Counted from the first letter of the stretch, positions 27,868-36,602 are shown. The stretch: 64,000 nucleotides of DNA from a bacterium (GCA_040755755.1 JBFLZW010000031.1:62001-126000), one strand, 5' to 3'. The notes: generated from the letters alone by a model not told the origin. A program made the numbers and translations.

Positions 27868-29310
27868 TCACCTCGCATCGCTTCCCCACTGTTCGAGAAT
27901 TTGTCTGCCTGCCTGGATAATCTCCGGCACATCCTCATCCTGAATGGTCCGCAGGCTCAAAAGAAACCGTCCATGATTGATGCGCCCCAGAACAGGAGGC
28001 TGATTCAGGCGAAACCGCTCCTCGAGCTGGTTGATTTCTTTTCCGGATGAGGAGATGGCCACCGAAAGGGAAGGAATGTTGTGCAGGGGAAAGGAGCCGC
28101 CGCCCACCTGGGCATCGTCATCGACCATCTCGATACTGACAGTATCATCATCATGCCGGTCTGAGGCCAGACCTTCCAGTATCCGTCTCCCCCGCTCCTC
28201 AAGCTGCTGACGGGAGGCGGTGATCATGCGCAGGGTGGGAATTTTCTGCAGAACGTCCGGTTCCCGGTACAGCTTGAGCGTACTCTCAAGAGCGGCCAGG
28301 GTCATTTTGTCAGGCCGCACAGCCCTGGTCAGAGGATTTTTCCGCAGAAGTCCGGCATATTTTCCCCTGCACAGGATAATCCCTGCCTGCGGCCCGCCCA
28401 GGAGCTTATCGCCGCTGAAGGTTACAATCTCTGCCCCCTGCTGAATGATCCGGGAAACAAGGGGCTCATCCAGCCCGTAAGGGGAAAGGTCGGCCAGCAT
28501 GCCGCTTCCAAGGTCGCAGATGACGATCAGCCCCCGTTCCTTACCCAGGTGAACCAGTTCCGGAAGGCTTGTTTCTTCCGTGAAGCCCACAATCCGGAAA
28601 TTACTGGGGTGTACTTTCAGAATGGCTGCACTGTCTGATGTAATCGCCTGCCGGTAATCCTCGATGCGGGTTTTATTGGTGGTGCCGACCTCCACCAGCC
28701 TGGCCCCTCCCTTTTTCATAACCTCCGGAACCCGGAAAGATCCGCCGATTTCTACCAGCTCTCCCCGGGAAACGATTACTTCCCGGGATTCGGCCAGGGT
28801 ATTGAGAACCAGCAGAACCGCAGCCGCATTGTTATTTACCACCAGAGCATCTTCTGCGCCGGTCAGATGACAGAGCAGCCGGGTGATGGAATCCCCGCGC
28901 TTTCCCCTCTTTCCGGTCAGGAGGTCATACTCGAGGTTCGTGAAGCAACTGGCCGCCGTGGTAACCCTTTCCACCGCCTCACCGGCTAAAACAGCCCGTC
29001 CGAGATTGGTATGCAGAATAATCCCCGTAGCATTGATCACTCTTCCCAATTCAGCATACTGGGTTCTCTGAAAGTACAGGTCCACTTCTTCCAGGACAGA
29101 GCTTGCCGAAACCCGGAATTCTTCAAGCTCCTGCGGGCTGGTACAGGATAAAATCCACCCTCTTTTCCCATCAAGAACCTGCCTGATCCCCTCAACCAGA
29201 ATCCACCTGGGATACCAGGAAAATCTTTCCCCCCTGGCTGCGGCATGGTGAAGGATTGATTCCACCGAAGGTATCGATCTGAGGCAGGCAGTTTGCAATT
29301 CACTCAGCAT
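27868..29310 (-). CDS. selA: L-seryl-tRNA(Sec) selenium transferase SelA
   Basis: SelA converts Ser-tRNA(Sec) to Sec-tRNA(Sec) with selenophosphate. The 480-residue PLP enzyme shows VINATGIILHTNLGRA at residues 91-106, the NNNAAAVLL motif and the cofactor lysine Lys302 in FSGDKLLGGPQAG. It is upstream of selB. A sigma-54 activator lies 145 bases upstream on the same strand. No selD or selC (tRNA-Sec) was found in the window. The ATG lacks a clear Shine-Dalgarno. A possible promoter (TTGAGA, 17 bases, TACCTT) lies in the gap. Confidence 0.95.
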   Translation of the reverse strand: MLSELQTACLRSIPSVESILHHAAARGERFSWYPRWILVEGIRQVLDGKRGWILSCTSPQELEEFRVSASSVLEEVDLYFQRTQYAELGRVINATGIILHTNLGRAVLAGEAVERVTTAASCFTNLEYDLLTGKRGKRGDSITRLLCHLTGAEDALVVNNNAAAVLLVLNTLAESREVIVSRGELVEIGGSFRVPEVMKKGGARLVEVGTTNKTRIEDYRQAITSDSAAILKVHPSNFRIVGFTEETSLPELVHLGKERGLIVICDLGSGMLADLSPYGLDEPLVSRIIQQGAEIVTFSGDKLLGGPQAGIILCRGKYAGLLRKNPLTRAVRPDKMTLAALESTLKLYREPDVLQKIPTLRMITASRQQLEERGRRILEGLASDRHDDDTVSIEMVDDDAQVGGGSFPLHNIPSLSVAISSSGKEINQLEERFRLNQPPVLGRINHGRFLLSLRTIQDEDVPEIIQAGRQILEQWGSDAR

Positions 29311-29455
29311 ACAAGCCTGTAACAGTCAGATAATTAATTCATAAGGTGCCGGTAAATGTCAGTAATTACTTTTGGGACTATTCGTCTTATCTATAAAGGT
29401 ATCACAGCCCGGCCAAAATCTCAAGGCTTGATTTGGAAGTCCCTGGAAAGTCTCA

Positions 29456-30523
29456 TCAGGCATCCGAGCGGCTTTCGCGCTCCGGCGGCATCAAAATATG
29501 ATGCTTTTTCATGAAATATCCCAGGTTCCTTCGGTCAATTCCCAGCAGCTTGGCTGTTCTGCTTTTAACCCAATTGGCCCGGTCAAGGGCATTGAGGATT
29601 ATGATTCTCTCGTACATCAATAACTGGTTTCGTAAATTAAGATCCTTGGCCAGCAGCTTCCTGTCCATCGGGATGCTTTCAGTCGGAGAGACCGCAGGCT
29701 GGTGATTCTCCCTGATATGGGCAGGAAGAATATCCGGATATATTTTATCCCTGCTTTCGATAATCATGGCATTCTCGATAACATTTTTCAATTCCCGGAT
29801 ATTGCCCGGCCAGTCATACTTTACGAGCAGTTCCATAGCCTCGCTGGAAACTCCCTTCACTTTAGTCTCCATTTCATTGCTGTTATGCTGAATGAAATGC
29901 TCCAGCAGGGAAGGGATATCCTCACGCCGATCTCTCAGGGGAGGAAGAAAAATAGTAATGACGCTCAGCCGGTAATAGAGGTCTTCGCGGAAGGTTCCCT
30001 TTTGAGCGGCATCCTTGAGAATGACATTGGTCGTGGCGATAACCCGGACATCCACCTTAATGGTTTTACTGCTTCCCACCGGCACGATCTCGTCTTCCTG
30101 GAGCACACGCAACAGCTTGGCCTGTCCGGCCAGCGGCATATTTCCAATTTCATCGAGCAGTATGGTCCCTTTATTGGCCAGCTCAAACCGGCCCTTTCGA
30201 TCCGACAGGGCACCGGTATAGGATCCCTTCACATGACCGAACAGTTCACTTTCCAGCAATGTCTCGCTTAAAGCCGCGCAGTTCACCTTGATAAAGGGCC
30301 GCCCATTCCGTAAACTGTGCTTATAAATCGCATTAGCCACCACTTCCTTGCCTGTTCCGCTCTCGCCCTGAACCAGTACTGTTGACTTTGTCTTGGCAAT
30401 GATTCCAATCAGGCGGCAAATCTCTTTGATCTTCTCGCTCTTACCGATGATATCTGCTTGAACGTAATCCTGACCCATAATCAATACATCCCCCCGATCA
30501 ATGTGAACAGGTTCCAGTTTCAT
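29456..30523 (-). CDS. Sigma-54-dependent activator without sensor domain, GSYTGA variant
   Basis: The 355-residue protein is almost only an AAA+ domain (residues 22-265) and a Fis-type helix-turn-helix (SRTAKLLGIDRRNLGYFMKK). Walker A is GESGTGKE (53-60) and Walker B ILLDE. The sigma-54 contact loop reads GSYTGA (100-105) instead of the usual GAFTGA; Tyr for Phe is known to be tolerated in some members. With only about 20 residues before the AAA+ domain it has no receiver or PAS sensor, so activity may be set by its own level or by a partner. It has its own sigma-54 promoter and upstream palindromes, which suggests self-activation. selA is the next gene. Confidence 0.93.
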   Translation of the reverse strand: MKLEPVHIDRGDVLIMGQDYVQADIIGKSEKIKEICRLIGIIAKTKSTVLVQGESGTGKEVVANAIYKHSLRNGRPFIKVNCAALSETLLESELFGHVKGSYTGALSDRKGRFELANKGTILLDEIGNMPLAGQAKLLRVLQEDEIVPVGSSKTIKVDVRVIATTNVILKDAAQKGTFREDLYYRLSVITIFLPPLRDRREDIPSLLEHFIQHNSNEMETKVKGVSSEAMELLVKYDWPGNIRELKNVIENAMIIESRDKIYPDILPAHIRENHQPAVSPTESIPMDRKLLAKDLNLRNQLLMYERIIILNALDRANWVKSRTAKLLGIDRRNLGYFMKKHHILMPPERESRSDA

Positions 30524-30555
30524 AAGGGATCTTTCTCGCGCACCTCCATAAGGTG

Positions 30556-30572
30556 AGCAAATCCTATGCCAG
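30556..30572 (-). promoter_or_regulatory. Sigma-54 promoter of the GSYTGA activator
   Basis: The minus strand reads CTGGCATAGGATTTGCT. The -24 GG and -12 GC are 10 bases apart, and the -12 box TTGCT matches consensus. The predicted start is near 30546, about 23 bases before the ATG at 30523. Confidence 0.75.
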
Positions 30573-30691
30573 CTTAAATTTTATCCCCCCCGCTCATTTT
30601 TATGCCCATAGGTGACTATAATTCTTCAGACAATCTATCCGACCTCATGAGGCTGCACGGCGCTCCAGACAACGGGAGAGAGCCGCCTGGC

Positions 30692-30725
30692 ATGAAATAG
30701 ATTTCATATATGAAAATATTTTCAT
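30692..30725. promoter_or_regulatory. Tandem palindromes, likely activator-binding (enhancer) sites
   Basis: ATGAAAT-AG-ATTTCAT (30692-30707) is followed by the perfect palindrome ATGAAAATATTTTCAT (30710-30725), with centres 18 bases apart. They lie about 145-180 bases upstream of the predicted sigma-54 start at 30546, the usual distance for enhancer sites. They also lie 70-100 bases upstream of the NusG-like promoter. Confidence 0.6.
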
Positions 30726-30792
30726 ACTAGTTCAGAAATAGTATATTTCCATTCATAGTGGCATTTTTACGAACTCACGGCTATCTTATCTG

Positions 30793-30821
30793 TTGATTTT
30801 CTGATCTCGATACGATAAACT
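30793..30821 (+). promoter_or_regulatory. Sigma-70 promoter of the NusG-like gene
   Basis: TTGATT (30793-30798), 17 bases, TAAACT (30816-30821). The leader before the ATG at 30865 would be only about 37 bases. Confidence 0.5.
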
Positions 30822-30864
30822 AGAGTATTCTGATAGTATACTTTTTTCCCTTAACGCGAGGAGC

Positions 30865-31422
30865 ATGAAGTCGAGTATGGAAGAAATAATTCAACTTGAT
30901 CCGATCATCCAGCCATCGCCAGACCAATGGTATGGCGTGCATACCCGATCTCGTCATGAGCAGGCGGTTTACGAGCGACTGACAAGTAAATCCATCCATA
31001 CCTTTCTCCCCAAAATGGAGGTCTGGAGTGCGCGAAAGGACAGGCAAAAGCGGATTAGAGTGCCGATGTTTCGGGGGTACCTCTTTATCCGGGCCAACCT
31101 GGAAAACCGGCTCTGGCTTACTGTCCTGCAAACTCCGGGAGTCGCCCGGATCATCAGTAGCAACGGCAAGCCGGTACCTATCCCGGAAAACCAGATTTCC
31201 TCGATCCAGACCATTCTGGAAAACGATACGGTCGTCACTCCCTATCCTTATTTGAATATTGGCGAAAAGGTACGAATTGTGGCCGGCCCCCTTAAGGGGG
31301 TGGAAGGAATTCTTCAGCGATTTAAGTCGAATAAACAAAGACTTATTCTCTCGGTAGACCTTCTTCAGCAGTCAATCTGTGTTGAATTGAATACCATTGA
31401 AGTAGAGCCGATTAATTTCTAA
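30865..31422 (+). CDS. NusG-paralogue transcription antiterminator (UpxY/RfaH-like)
   Basis: The 185-residue protein has an NGN domain (residues 20-115: WYGVHTRSRHEQAVYERL, VPMFRGYLFIRANL) and a C-terminal KOW domain (IGEKVRIVAGPLKGVEGILQ). Specialised NusG paralogues of this type let RNA polymerase read through long polysaccharide operons and normally sit first in such an operon. Here the next gene converges (tsaD, stop codons overlapping by 4 bases), so there is no downstream target in cis. It may act elsewhere or be a relic. GAGGAG lies very close to the first ATG; the ATG at 30877 is a possible alternative start. Confidence 0.88.
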   Translation: MKSSMEEIIQLDPIIQPSPDQWYGVHTRSRHEQAVYERLTSKSIHTFLPKMEVWSARKDRQKRIRVPMFRGYLFIRANLENRLWLTVLQTPGVARIISSNGKPVPIPENQISSIQTILENDTVVTPYPYLNIGEKVRIVAGPLKGVEGILQRFKSNKQRLILSVDLLQQSICVELNTIEVEPINF

Positions 31423-32471
31423 CTGCCGAGGGGAAGACTGCTTACCGCGTTCAGAGGAAAAATTTCTTTTCCCTCGATAAAATTCCCCGCCATTTTCCGA
31501 AAAAAACCCGCACTGGCAATCATGGCTGCATTATCGGTACACAGGAGCGGCGGGGGGTAAAAGAGCCGCAAGTTCAATTTTTGCGCACTGTGCTCCGCCC
31601 TGGTCCGGAGGCAGGAATTACAGGCCACGCCGCCGACCAGAACCAGTTGCTCTATCCCCTTGATCCGGCAGGCCCTGACGGCTTTGGTAACCAGGATATC
31701 CACCACCGCCTCCTGGAAGGAGGCGGCAATATTCCGCACCTCAGGAGAAACCTCGTCGTGCGGGGAGCCCGCTTCAGGAAGCACCAGGGAACCCTGCCGG
31801 GAGCGGACATGGTTTAAAACCGCCGTCTTTAATCCGCTGAAACTGAAATCGAAGCTGTCTTTTTCCAGGTATGCGCGAGGGAATTTAACCGCCGCCGGAT
31901 TGGCGGTTTTGGCGAGCCGGTCAATTATCGGCCCTCCCGGATAGCCCAGTTGCAGGATCTTGGCAACCTTGTCAAAAGCCTCGCCTGCCGCATCGTCCCT
32001 GGTTCCGCCCAGGAATTCGTAATCCGTATGACTGTGAACGGCAAAAAGGCTGGTATGCCCGCCGGAAACCAAAAGAGCGATAAAGGGGAATTCCAGGGTG
32101 GGATAAGCCAGGAAGATCGCCTTGATGTGCCCTTCGATATGATTGACGGGAATAAGGGGCTTATGCTTCAGGTAAGCAAGCGCTTTGGCGACCGATACTC
32201 CCACCAGCAGTGAGCCGATCAGTCCTGGGCCAACGGTCACGGCAATGGCCTCGAGGTCATCGAAATCCATCCGTGCTTCCTGAAACACCTGATCCAGGAT
32301 CGGAATGATGGCTTCCATAGCCTTGCGGGCTGCAATTTCCGGCACTACCCCCCCGAATCTGTGATGGACTGCAATCTGGGAGGCTATCTCCTGGGCCACA
32401 ATGTGCACTCCATCCCGGACAATGGCCACTGATGTTTCATCGCAGGAGGATTCTATGCCTAAGATGTTCAT
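31419..32471 (-). CDS. tsaD: tRNA threonylcarbamoyladenosine synthase subunit TsaD
   Basis: TsaD transfers the threonylcarbamoyl group to A37 of ANN-decoding tRNAs. The 350-residue protein has the opening GIESSCDETSVAIV, the metal-binding His111 and His115 in NHIEGHIKAIF, VSGGHTSLF and the FSFSGLKTAV segment. Its length is normal. It is transcribed on the minus strand just after the yibQ/ctp block on the map but with a separate start. A long inverted repeat lies in its upstream region. Confidence 0.96.
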   Translation of the reverse strand: MNILGIESSCDETSVAIVRDGVHIVAQEIASQIAVHHRFGGVVPEIAARKAMEAIIPILDQVFQEARMDFDDLEAIAVTVGPGLIGSLLVGVSVAKALAYLKHKPLIPVNHIEGHIKAIFLAYPTLEFPFIALLVSGGHTSLFAVHSHTDYEFLGGTRDDAAGEAFDKVAKILQLGYPGGPIIDRLAKTANPAAVKFPRAYLEKDSFDFSFSGLKTAVLNHVRSRQGSLVLPEAGSPHDEVSPEVRNIAASFQEAVVDILVTKAVRACRIKGIEQLVLVGGVACNSCLRTRAEHSAQKLNLRLFYPPPLLCTDNAAMIASAGFFRKMAGNFIEGKEIFPLNAVSSLPLGS

Positions 32472-32531
32472 ACTAATACCCCCCCATGAACAAGCAATAA
32501 CCCGCTATAACACTAACTGATTTAGTATTTC

Positions 32532-32658
32532 TCCCGCAGAGACGCAGAGGCGCAGAGGATATCATTTGCCAGTTGACATATGGCCATGACAAGATCAACA
32601 CTATAGTTATCTCTATATCATTTTTGGTCATTCTCTGCGCCTCTGCGTCTCTGCGGGA
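32532..32658. repeat. Inverted repeat with 26-base perfect arms
   Basis: The left arm (32532-32557, starting TCCCGCAGAGACGCAGAG) and the right arm (32633-32658, ending CTCTGCGGGA) are exact complements over 26 bases, with a 75-base spacer. The arms are themselves built from GCAGAG-type units. Related CAGAGACACAGAG strings occur at about 27803 and 8750. It lies between tsaD and the YibQ-like gene. Confidence 0.75.
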
Positions 32659-32695
32659 AATCGTTTACATTTTGTATTTCTGGGCAACCCCTTAC

Positions 32696-33937
32696 TTATT
32701 TCACCAGCTCCGATACCCTGACCAGGGTGATACCCTTGTCCCGGAACTTCGAAGCCGACTCCCTCAATGCCTGAATGGTCGCCGGATGAAGATGCCCTAT
32801 GCCCACGGCCTGGCCATCCTTCAATGCCGTGTCGATCAGGAGGTCAATCTGACGACGGATAGAGCTGACACTCTTCTGGTTGTCTAAAAATACCTGCCGG
32901 CGGGCACTCGGAACCTCAAGGGCCTGGGCGATTTCATAGCCGACGCTTCCTGGCGTGGTCCTGCTGTCAAGAAAATATAATCCACGGCTTTTCAGCTCTT
33001 CGAGAATCACCTGCATGGATTTTCGGTCCTCCAGCATCAGGGAGCCCATGTGATTATTCACTCCCCTGGCCCCCGGCACATCCCGCAGGCCGGAGTCAAG
33101 GATTTTGAGCATCTCCTCTTTACTCATGCCAACCTGTAAGGTGTTCTTTTCCCAATAGGCCAAAGCGCATTGGCGTGGCTGCATGGGAAGGTGGAGGATG
33201 ATTTCCCATGAGCGGTCATGGGCCATCTGGGCGCACTGCCGGGAAAAAGGGTGATGGGGCAGAATGGATACATTCAGGATGAGGTTCAGGTCAAACAGTG
33301 CCCTGGCCAGCTGGCGGTTATACCCCAGGTCATCGATCACCAGGGCGACCCTGGCTCTCTGCTTTCGCCTGGCCGCAGGATGCCGCTCTTCGGAGAGAAT
33401 CCTGCTCTGGAAGATCAGGATGTAGCTTGCGGTATTTGTGTCTTTACTCCCCAGGAAGAAAACCATCTGCCGGTGCGAAGGGGAAATCGTTTCTTCATGG
33501 CTGGTGAAGACTTTTCCGCCACGGGCTTGAACCAGATCAAGAACTGTCTTACGGATTTTCGTCCACAGGCCCCTGTCCCCAAGCTCGATTACCCGCTTCA
33601 GCGGCAGCGAAGAAGAATCCTCGCCGCCGCTGGCAGTAACACCTTCAAGCCCCAAATCAGACAGGGCTGTTTGAAGAGCTGAATCGAATTCCTGTGCCCA
33701 AAAGAAGCGTTTTTCTTCTTCATTCAGAATATCCGGCGGTGGCGGGATAAGCGGGGAGCCCTTCCCCCGGCTGAAGAACAGGGACTTTGCATATTCAGCG
33801 CCCTGGTGGAATTTATCCGCAAGCCTGCTCGTGGTGATGGAGAGGAAGCCCAGGATCAGGAAGAAACCTGCCAGAGCCAGAATGATGCCGGCAGGTTTCC
33901 CTTTGTCGCTTCGCTTTCTTTTTTTCCTTCTTCCCAT
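32696..33937 (-). CDS. Divergent polysaccharide deacetylase (YibQ-like) membrane protein
   Basis: The 413-residue protein has a basic N-terminus, one membrane anchor (GIILALAGFFLILGFLSI), a linker and, from about residue 190, a divergent polysaccharide deacetylase domain: VALVIDDLGYNRQLARAL, VSILPHHPFS, ILHLPMQP, GVNNHMGSLML, YFLDSRTTPGS, AVGIGHLHPATI. This COG2861 type is regularly found next to ctpA and envC. The catalytic domain should face the periplasm. The substrate is unknown and is probably cell-wall glycan. It follows ctpA after 18 bases. Confidence 0.9.
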   Translation of the reverse strand: MGRRKKRKRSDKGKPAGIILALAGFFLILGFLSITTSRLADKFHQGAEYAKSLFFSRGKGSPLIPPPPDILNEEEKRFFWAQEFDSALQTALSDLGLEGVTASGGEDSSSLPLKRVIELGDRGLWTKIRKTVLDLVQARGGKVFTSHEETISPSHRQMVFFLGSKDTNTASYILIFQSRILSEERHPAARRKQRARVALVIDDLGYNRQLARALFDLNLILNVSILPHHPFSRQCAQMAHDRSWEIILHLPMQPRQCALAYWEKNTLQVGMSKEEMLKILDSGLRDVPGARGVNNHMGSLMLEDRKSMQVILEELKSRGLYFLDSRTTPGSVGYEIAQALEVPSARRQVFLDNQKSVSSIRRQIDLLIDTALKDGQAVGIGHLHPATIQALRESASKFRDKGITLVRVSELVK

Positions 33938-33955
33938 CTTCTTCTCTGGACAAGC

Positions 33956-35320
33956 TTACAGTTTTTTGCTTGCCTCGAGAATTTTGGAAGCTTTAATAAT
34001 ATCGATGGCACGCTGCAGCTGCAGGTCCTCGAAGTATTTGGCCTCATCACCCTCTTTGGTCTTCGGTGAGTTGGGATCAGGCTGCGGCTCTGGCGGGGGA
34101 GCCTCTTCTTCACCCTCCGGCTCCAGATTCTTTTTCCGGTTTTCCATATCGACCAGATCCTTTTCCCTGATGGCATGCTCCTCCGAAATGACCATTTTCT
34201 TATCTTCCAGGCGCATGTTCTCAACGACGATATCCGGTGTAATTCCCTTGGCATGGATGGAGGTGCCTTTTGGAGTATAATATTTGGCCGTGGTCAGGCG
34301 CAGGGCGGAACCATCCGATAAGGGGTAGATAGTCTGAACCGACCCCTTGCCGAAGGTTTTGGTTCCCACCAGTACCGCCCGGCCCCAGTCCTGCAAGGCC
34401 CCGGCCACGATCTCGGAAGCGCTGGCACTGCCTGCATTGACCAGGACAACCATGGGCATGCCCTTGGGGATGAGAGGATCATGGGTTGATTTGAAGGTAA
34501 TGGTCTGCTCCTCCCCTCTCCCTCTGGTGGTGACAATCACCAGTCCTTTAGGCAAAAACTTGTCGGCCACATCTACCGCCACGCTCAGCAGTCCGCCGGC
34601 ATTGAACCGCTCATCGAGAATAAGTCCGTCAAGTTCCTGAATCTTCATGCCCTTGAGCTCTTTCACCATGTCCGTGGCGGTATTTTCCTGAAACTGGCGC
34701 AGCCGGATGTAGCCGATTTTCTTGTCGATGACCTTTGAGCTGACACTGGCCAGTTTGATGATTCCCCGGGTAACGGTGAAATCCTTGGGTTTTTCGAACT
34801 CCTTGCGCATTATGGTCAGGGTCACTTTGGTCCCTTTCGGTCCCTTGATTCTCTTGGCCGCTTCGGTCAACGACATGTCACGGGTCGAGACATCGTCGAT
34901 TTTTAAAATCTGGTCTTCGGATTTCAGACCCATCTGAAAAGCAGGCGTACCTTCAATCGGAGAAACAATGATCAGCACCCCGTCACGGATGGAGATTTCG
35001 ATTCCGATGCCCTCGAACTTGCCCTGAGTATCAACCTGCATCTCCTTATACATGTCCGGTGTCATGAAGGAGCTGTGAGGATCAAGGGTCTGGAGCATGC
35101 CTTTGATAGCGCCGTAGACCAGATCCTTGACCTGGAATTCATCCACGTAGTTGCCCTGCACCTTGGAGAGCACCTCACTGAAGATCCTGAGATCCTCATA
35201 GGATTCCTTTCCGGATACTACGGCCCGGCTGCCCAGACTGAAGATTCCTCCCATGAATAAAGCCATAATGAGAAGAGCATAGAGAATAATTCTTTTCTTC
35301 CTGTGCACTGCTTTTTCCAT
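33956..35320 (-). CDS. ctpA: Carboxy-terminal processing protease CtpA (S41) with PDZ domain
   Basis: The 454-residue periplasmic protease has an N-terminal anchor (IILYALLIMALFMGGIFSL), a PDZ domain (about 95-180) and the S41 core. The catalytic Ser300 in NAGSASASEIV and Lys325 in FGKGSVQTIYPL are 25 residues apart as in known Ctp enzymes. The usual DLRNNPGG segment reads DERFNAGGLL, a mild departure. The acidic, proline-rich C-terminal 50 residues look flexible. It lies downstream of the envC-like gene. In other bacteria Ctp proteases trim cell-wall hydrolases, which fits this neighbourhood. Confidence 0.95.
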   Translation of the reverse strand: MEKAVHRKKRIILYALLIMALFMGGIFSLGSRAVVSGKESYEDLRIFSEVLSKVQGNYVDEFQVKDLVYGAIKGMLQTLDPHSSFMTPDMYKEMQVDTQGKFEGIGIEISIRDGVLIIVSPIEGTPAFQMGLKSEDQILKIDDVSTRDMSLTEAAKRIKGPKGTKVTLTIMRKEFEKPKDFTVTRGIIKLASVSSKVIDKKIGYIRLRQFQENTATDMVKELKGMKIQELDGLILDERFNAGGLLSVAVDVADKFLPKGLVIVTTRGRGEEQTITFKSTHDPLIPKGMPMVVLVNAGSASASEIVAGALQDWGRAVLVGTKTFGKGSVQTIYPLSDGSALRLTTAKYYTPKGTSIHAKGITPDIVVENMRLEDKKMVISEEHAIREKDLVDMENRKKNLEPEGEEEAPPPEPQPDPNSPKTKEGDEAKYFEDLQLQRAIDIIKASKILEASKKL

Positions 35321-35370
35321 TTGTATCTCCTTAAAGTTTTTATCTATAACTTTAGTTACCTGCCATTAGG

Positions 35371-36588
35371 TTACTGTAGCCATATTAAGGGGTCTACAGG
35401 ATTTCCCCGGAAGCGGATCTCAAAATAGACCTGCGGACTGCTCACACCTCCGGTATCACCAATCCGGGCGATGGGTTGTTTCTCCTGGACGGAGTCCCCG
35501 GAATTTACCAGCAATTCCGAGGCATGGGCATAGACACTGCAATACCCTTCTCCGTGGTCCACAATCAGCAATTTCCCATATCCAAGACACCAGTCCGCAT
35601 AGGCCACTCTTCCTGGATAAATAGAGCAGATTTCCTTCCCAGCCGGGGCCTGAATAGTGACTCCTTTTCTCCAGGTTGCATTCCCCGCTGTGCCGGTGGG
35701 TTGTTTGCCGAAAGGAGAAGAGGAAACGATCTTTCCCTGGACAGGCCAGGGGAGCTTGCCCCTTCTGGCTGCAAATCCGGACGCAGGAGAAGGTTTGATC
35801 TGCTGCAGGCGGCGCTTCTTTTCCAGATCGGTCAATAATGCCTGAAGATCGTTTAATCGGTTCGATAATCCCTGATGGGCAAGACGGTATTCATTTTCCC
35901 GGGCCCGAAGTGCCTTGAGGTGCTTTTCTTTCTCATTTTTCTTTTGGATCCACGCTCTTTCCTGTTCGGCTGCGCTTTTTTGAAGCTCCTCGATTTCCTG
36001 CTGATGAAGATACATCTTTTCTTTTTTAATCTTAAGCTCTTCTATTTGATGGGAAAACCGCTGGATCAATCGGGAATCCTCTTCGGCAATCAATTTCATG
36101 TAGCTCACCTTCCGCCAAAGTTCAGTCATGGACTCAGCTCCCAGAATCACCCGCCAGAATCTCAAGGGTCCTGCCTGATATACTGATCGAAGGCGTAAGG
36201 CCAGGAGATTTTTCTGCCTGGCCACAGAGCCCTGCTCTCGGTTGATCTCAAGGCTCAATTCTTCCTGCTTCAGCTTAACACTATTTATTTTATCGTCCAG
36301 TATGGCGCGTTTATACTTGTACTTTTCCGCTAATTGATCGCAGAGTTCAATTTTGCGGAGAACTTCCTCCTCTCCGGCCCGGGTTTTTTTCAATCTGTTC
36401 TCACTCTCCCGGATTTGCTGCTCAATCGCCTTTACCTTTCCCTGCGCCTGATTGATTTGCTGCTGCAGCGAGTCCTTTTTATTTGCCGCATACCCTGGGG
36501 AACTGAAAAGAGCCGCCAGAAAAAGTACCACGGTTTTCAACAACAGGATATCATAGCTGTTTTCTCTCCAAAAAGCAATCATTTCCAA
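35371..36588 (-). CDS. envC: EnvC-like murein hydrolase activator, degenerate LytM domain
   Basis: The 405-residue secreted protein has a signal peptide (LKTVVLFLAALFSSPGYA), a long coiled coil (about 38-265) and a C-terminal M23/LytM domain. The zinc ligands of active M23 enzymes are mostly lost: WRKGVTI lacks the first His and VYFEIR replaces HLHFE, while YAHAS keeps one His. This loss is typical of EnvC, which activates amidases rather than cutting murein itself. It follows ftsX by 14 bases, and EnvC is controlled by FtsEX at the division site in model bacteria. Confidence 0.88.
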   Translation of the reverse strand: MEMIAFWRENSYDILLLKTVVLFLAALFSSPGYAANKKDSLQQQINQAQGKVKAIEQQIRESENRLKKTRAGEEEVLRKIELCDQLAEKYKYKRAILDDKINSVKLKQEELSLEINREQGSVARQKNLLALRLRSVYQAGPLRFWRVILGAESMTELWRKVSYMKLIAEEDSRLIQRFSHQIEELKIKKEKMYLHQQEIEELQKSAAEQERAWIQKKNEKEKHLKALRARENEYRLAHQGLSNRLNDLQALLTDLEKKRRLQQIKPSPASGFAARRGKLPWPVQGKIVSSSPFGKQPTGTAGNATWRKGVTIQAPAGKEICSIYPGRVAYADWCLGYGKLLIVDHGEGYCSVYAHASELLVNSGDSVQEKQPIARIGDTGGVSSPQVYFEIRFRGNPVDPLIWLQ

Positions 36589-36602
36589 GCATTATCCTAT
36601 CT

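Noticed and set aside
30691-30706. TGGCATGAAATAGATT as a plus-strand sigma-54 promoter
   Set aside because: The GC of the -12 box is missing at the required spacing.
32573-32887. 104-residue plus-strand frame
   Set aside because: It spans the inverted repeat and lies antisense to the deacetylase gene.
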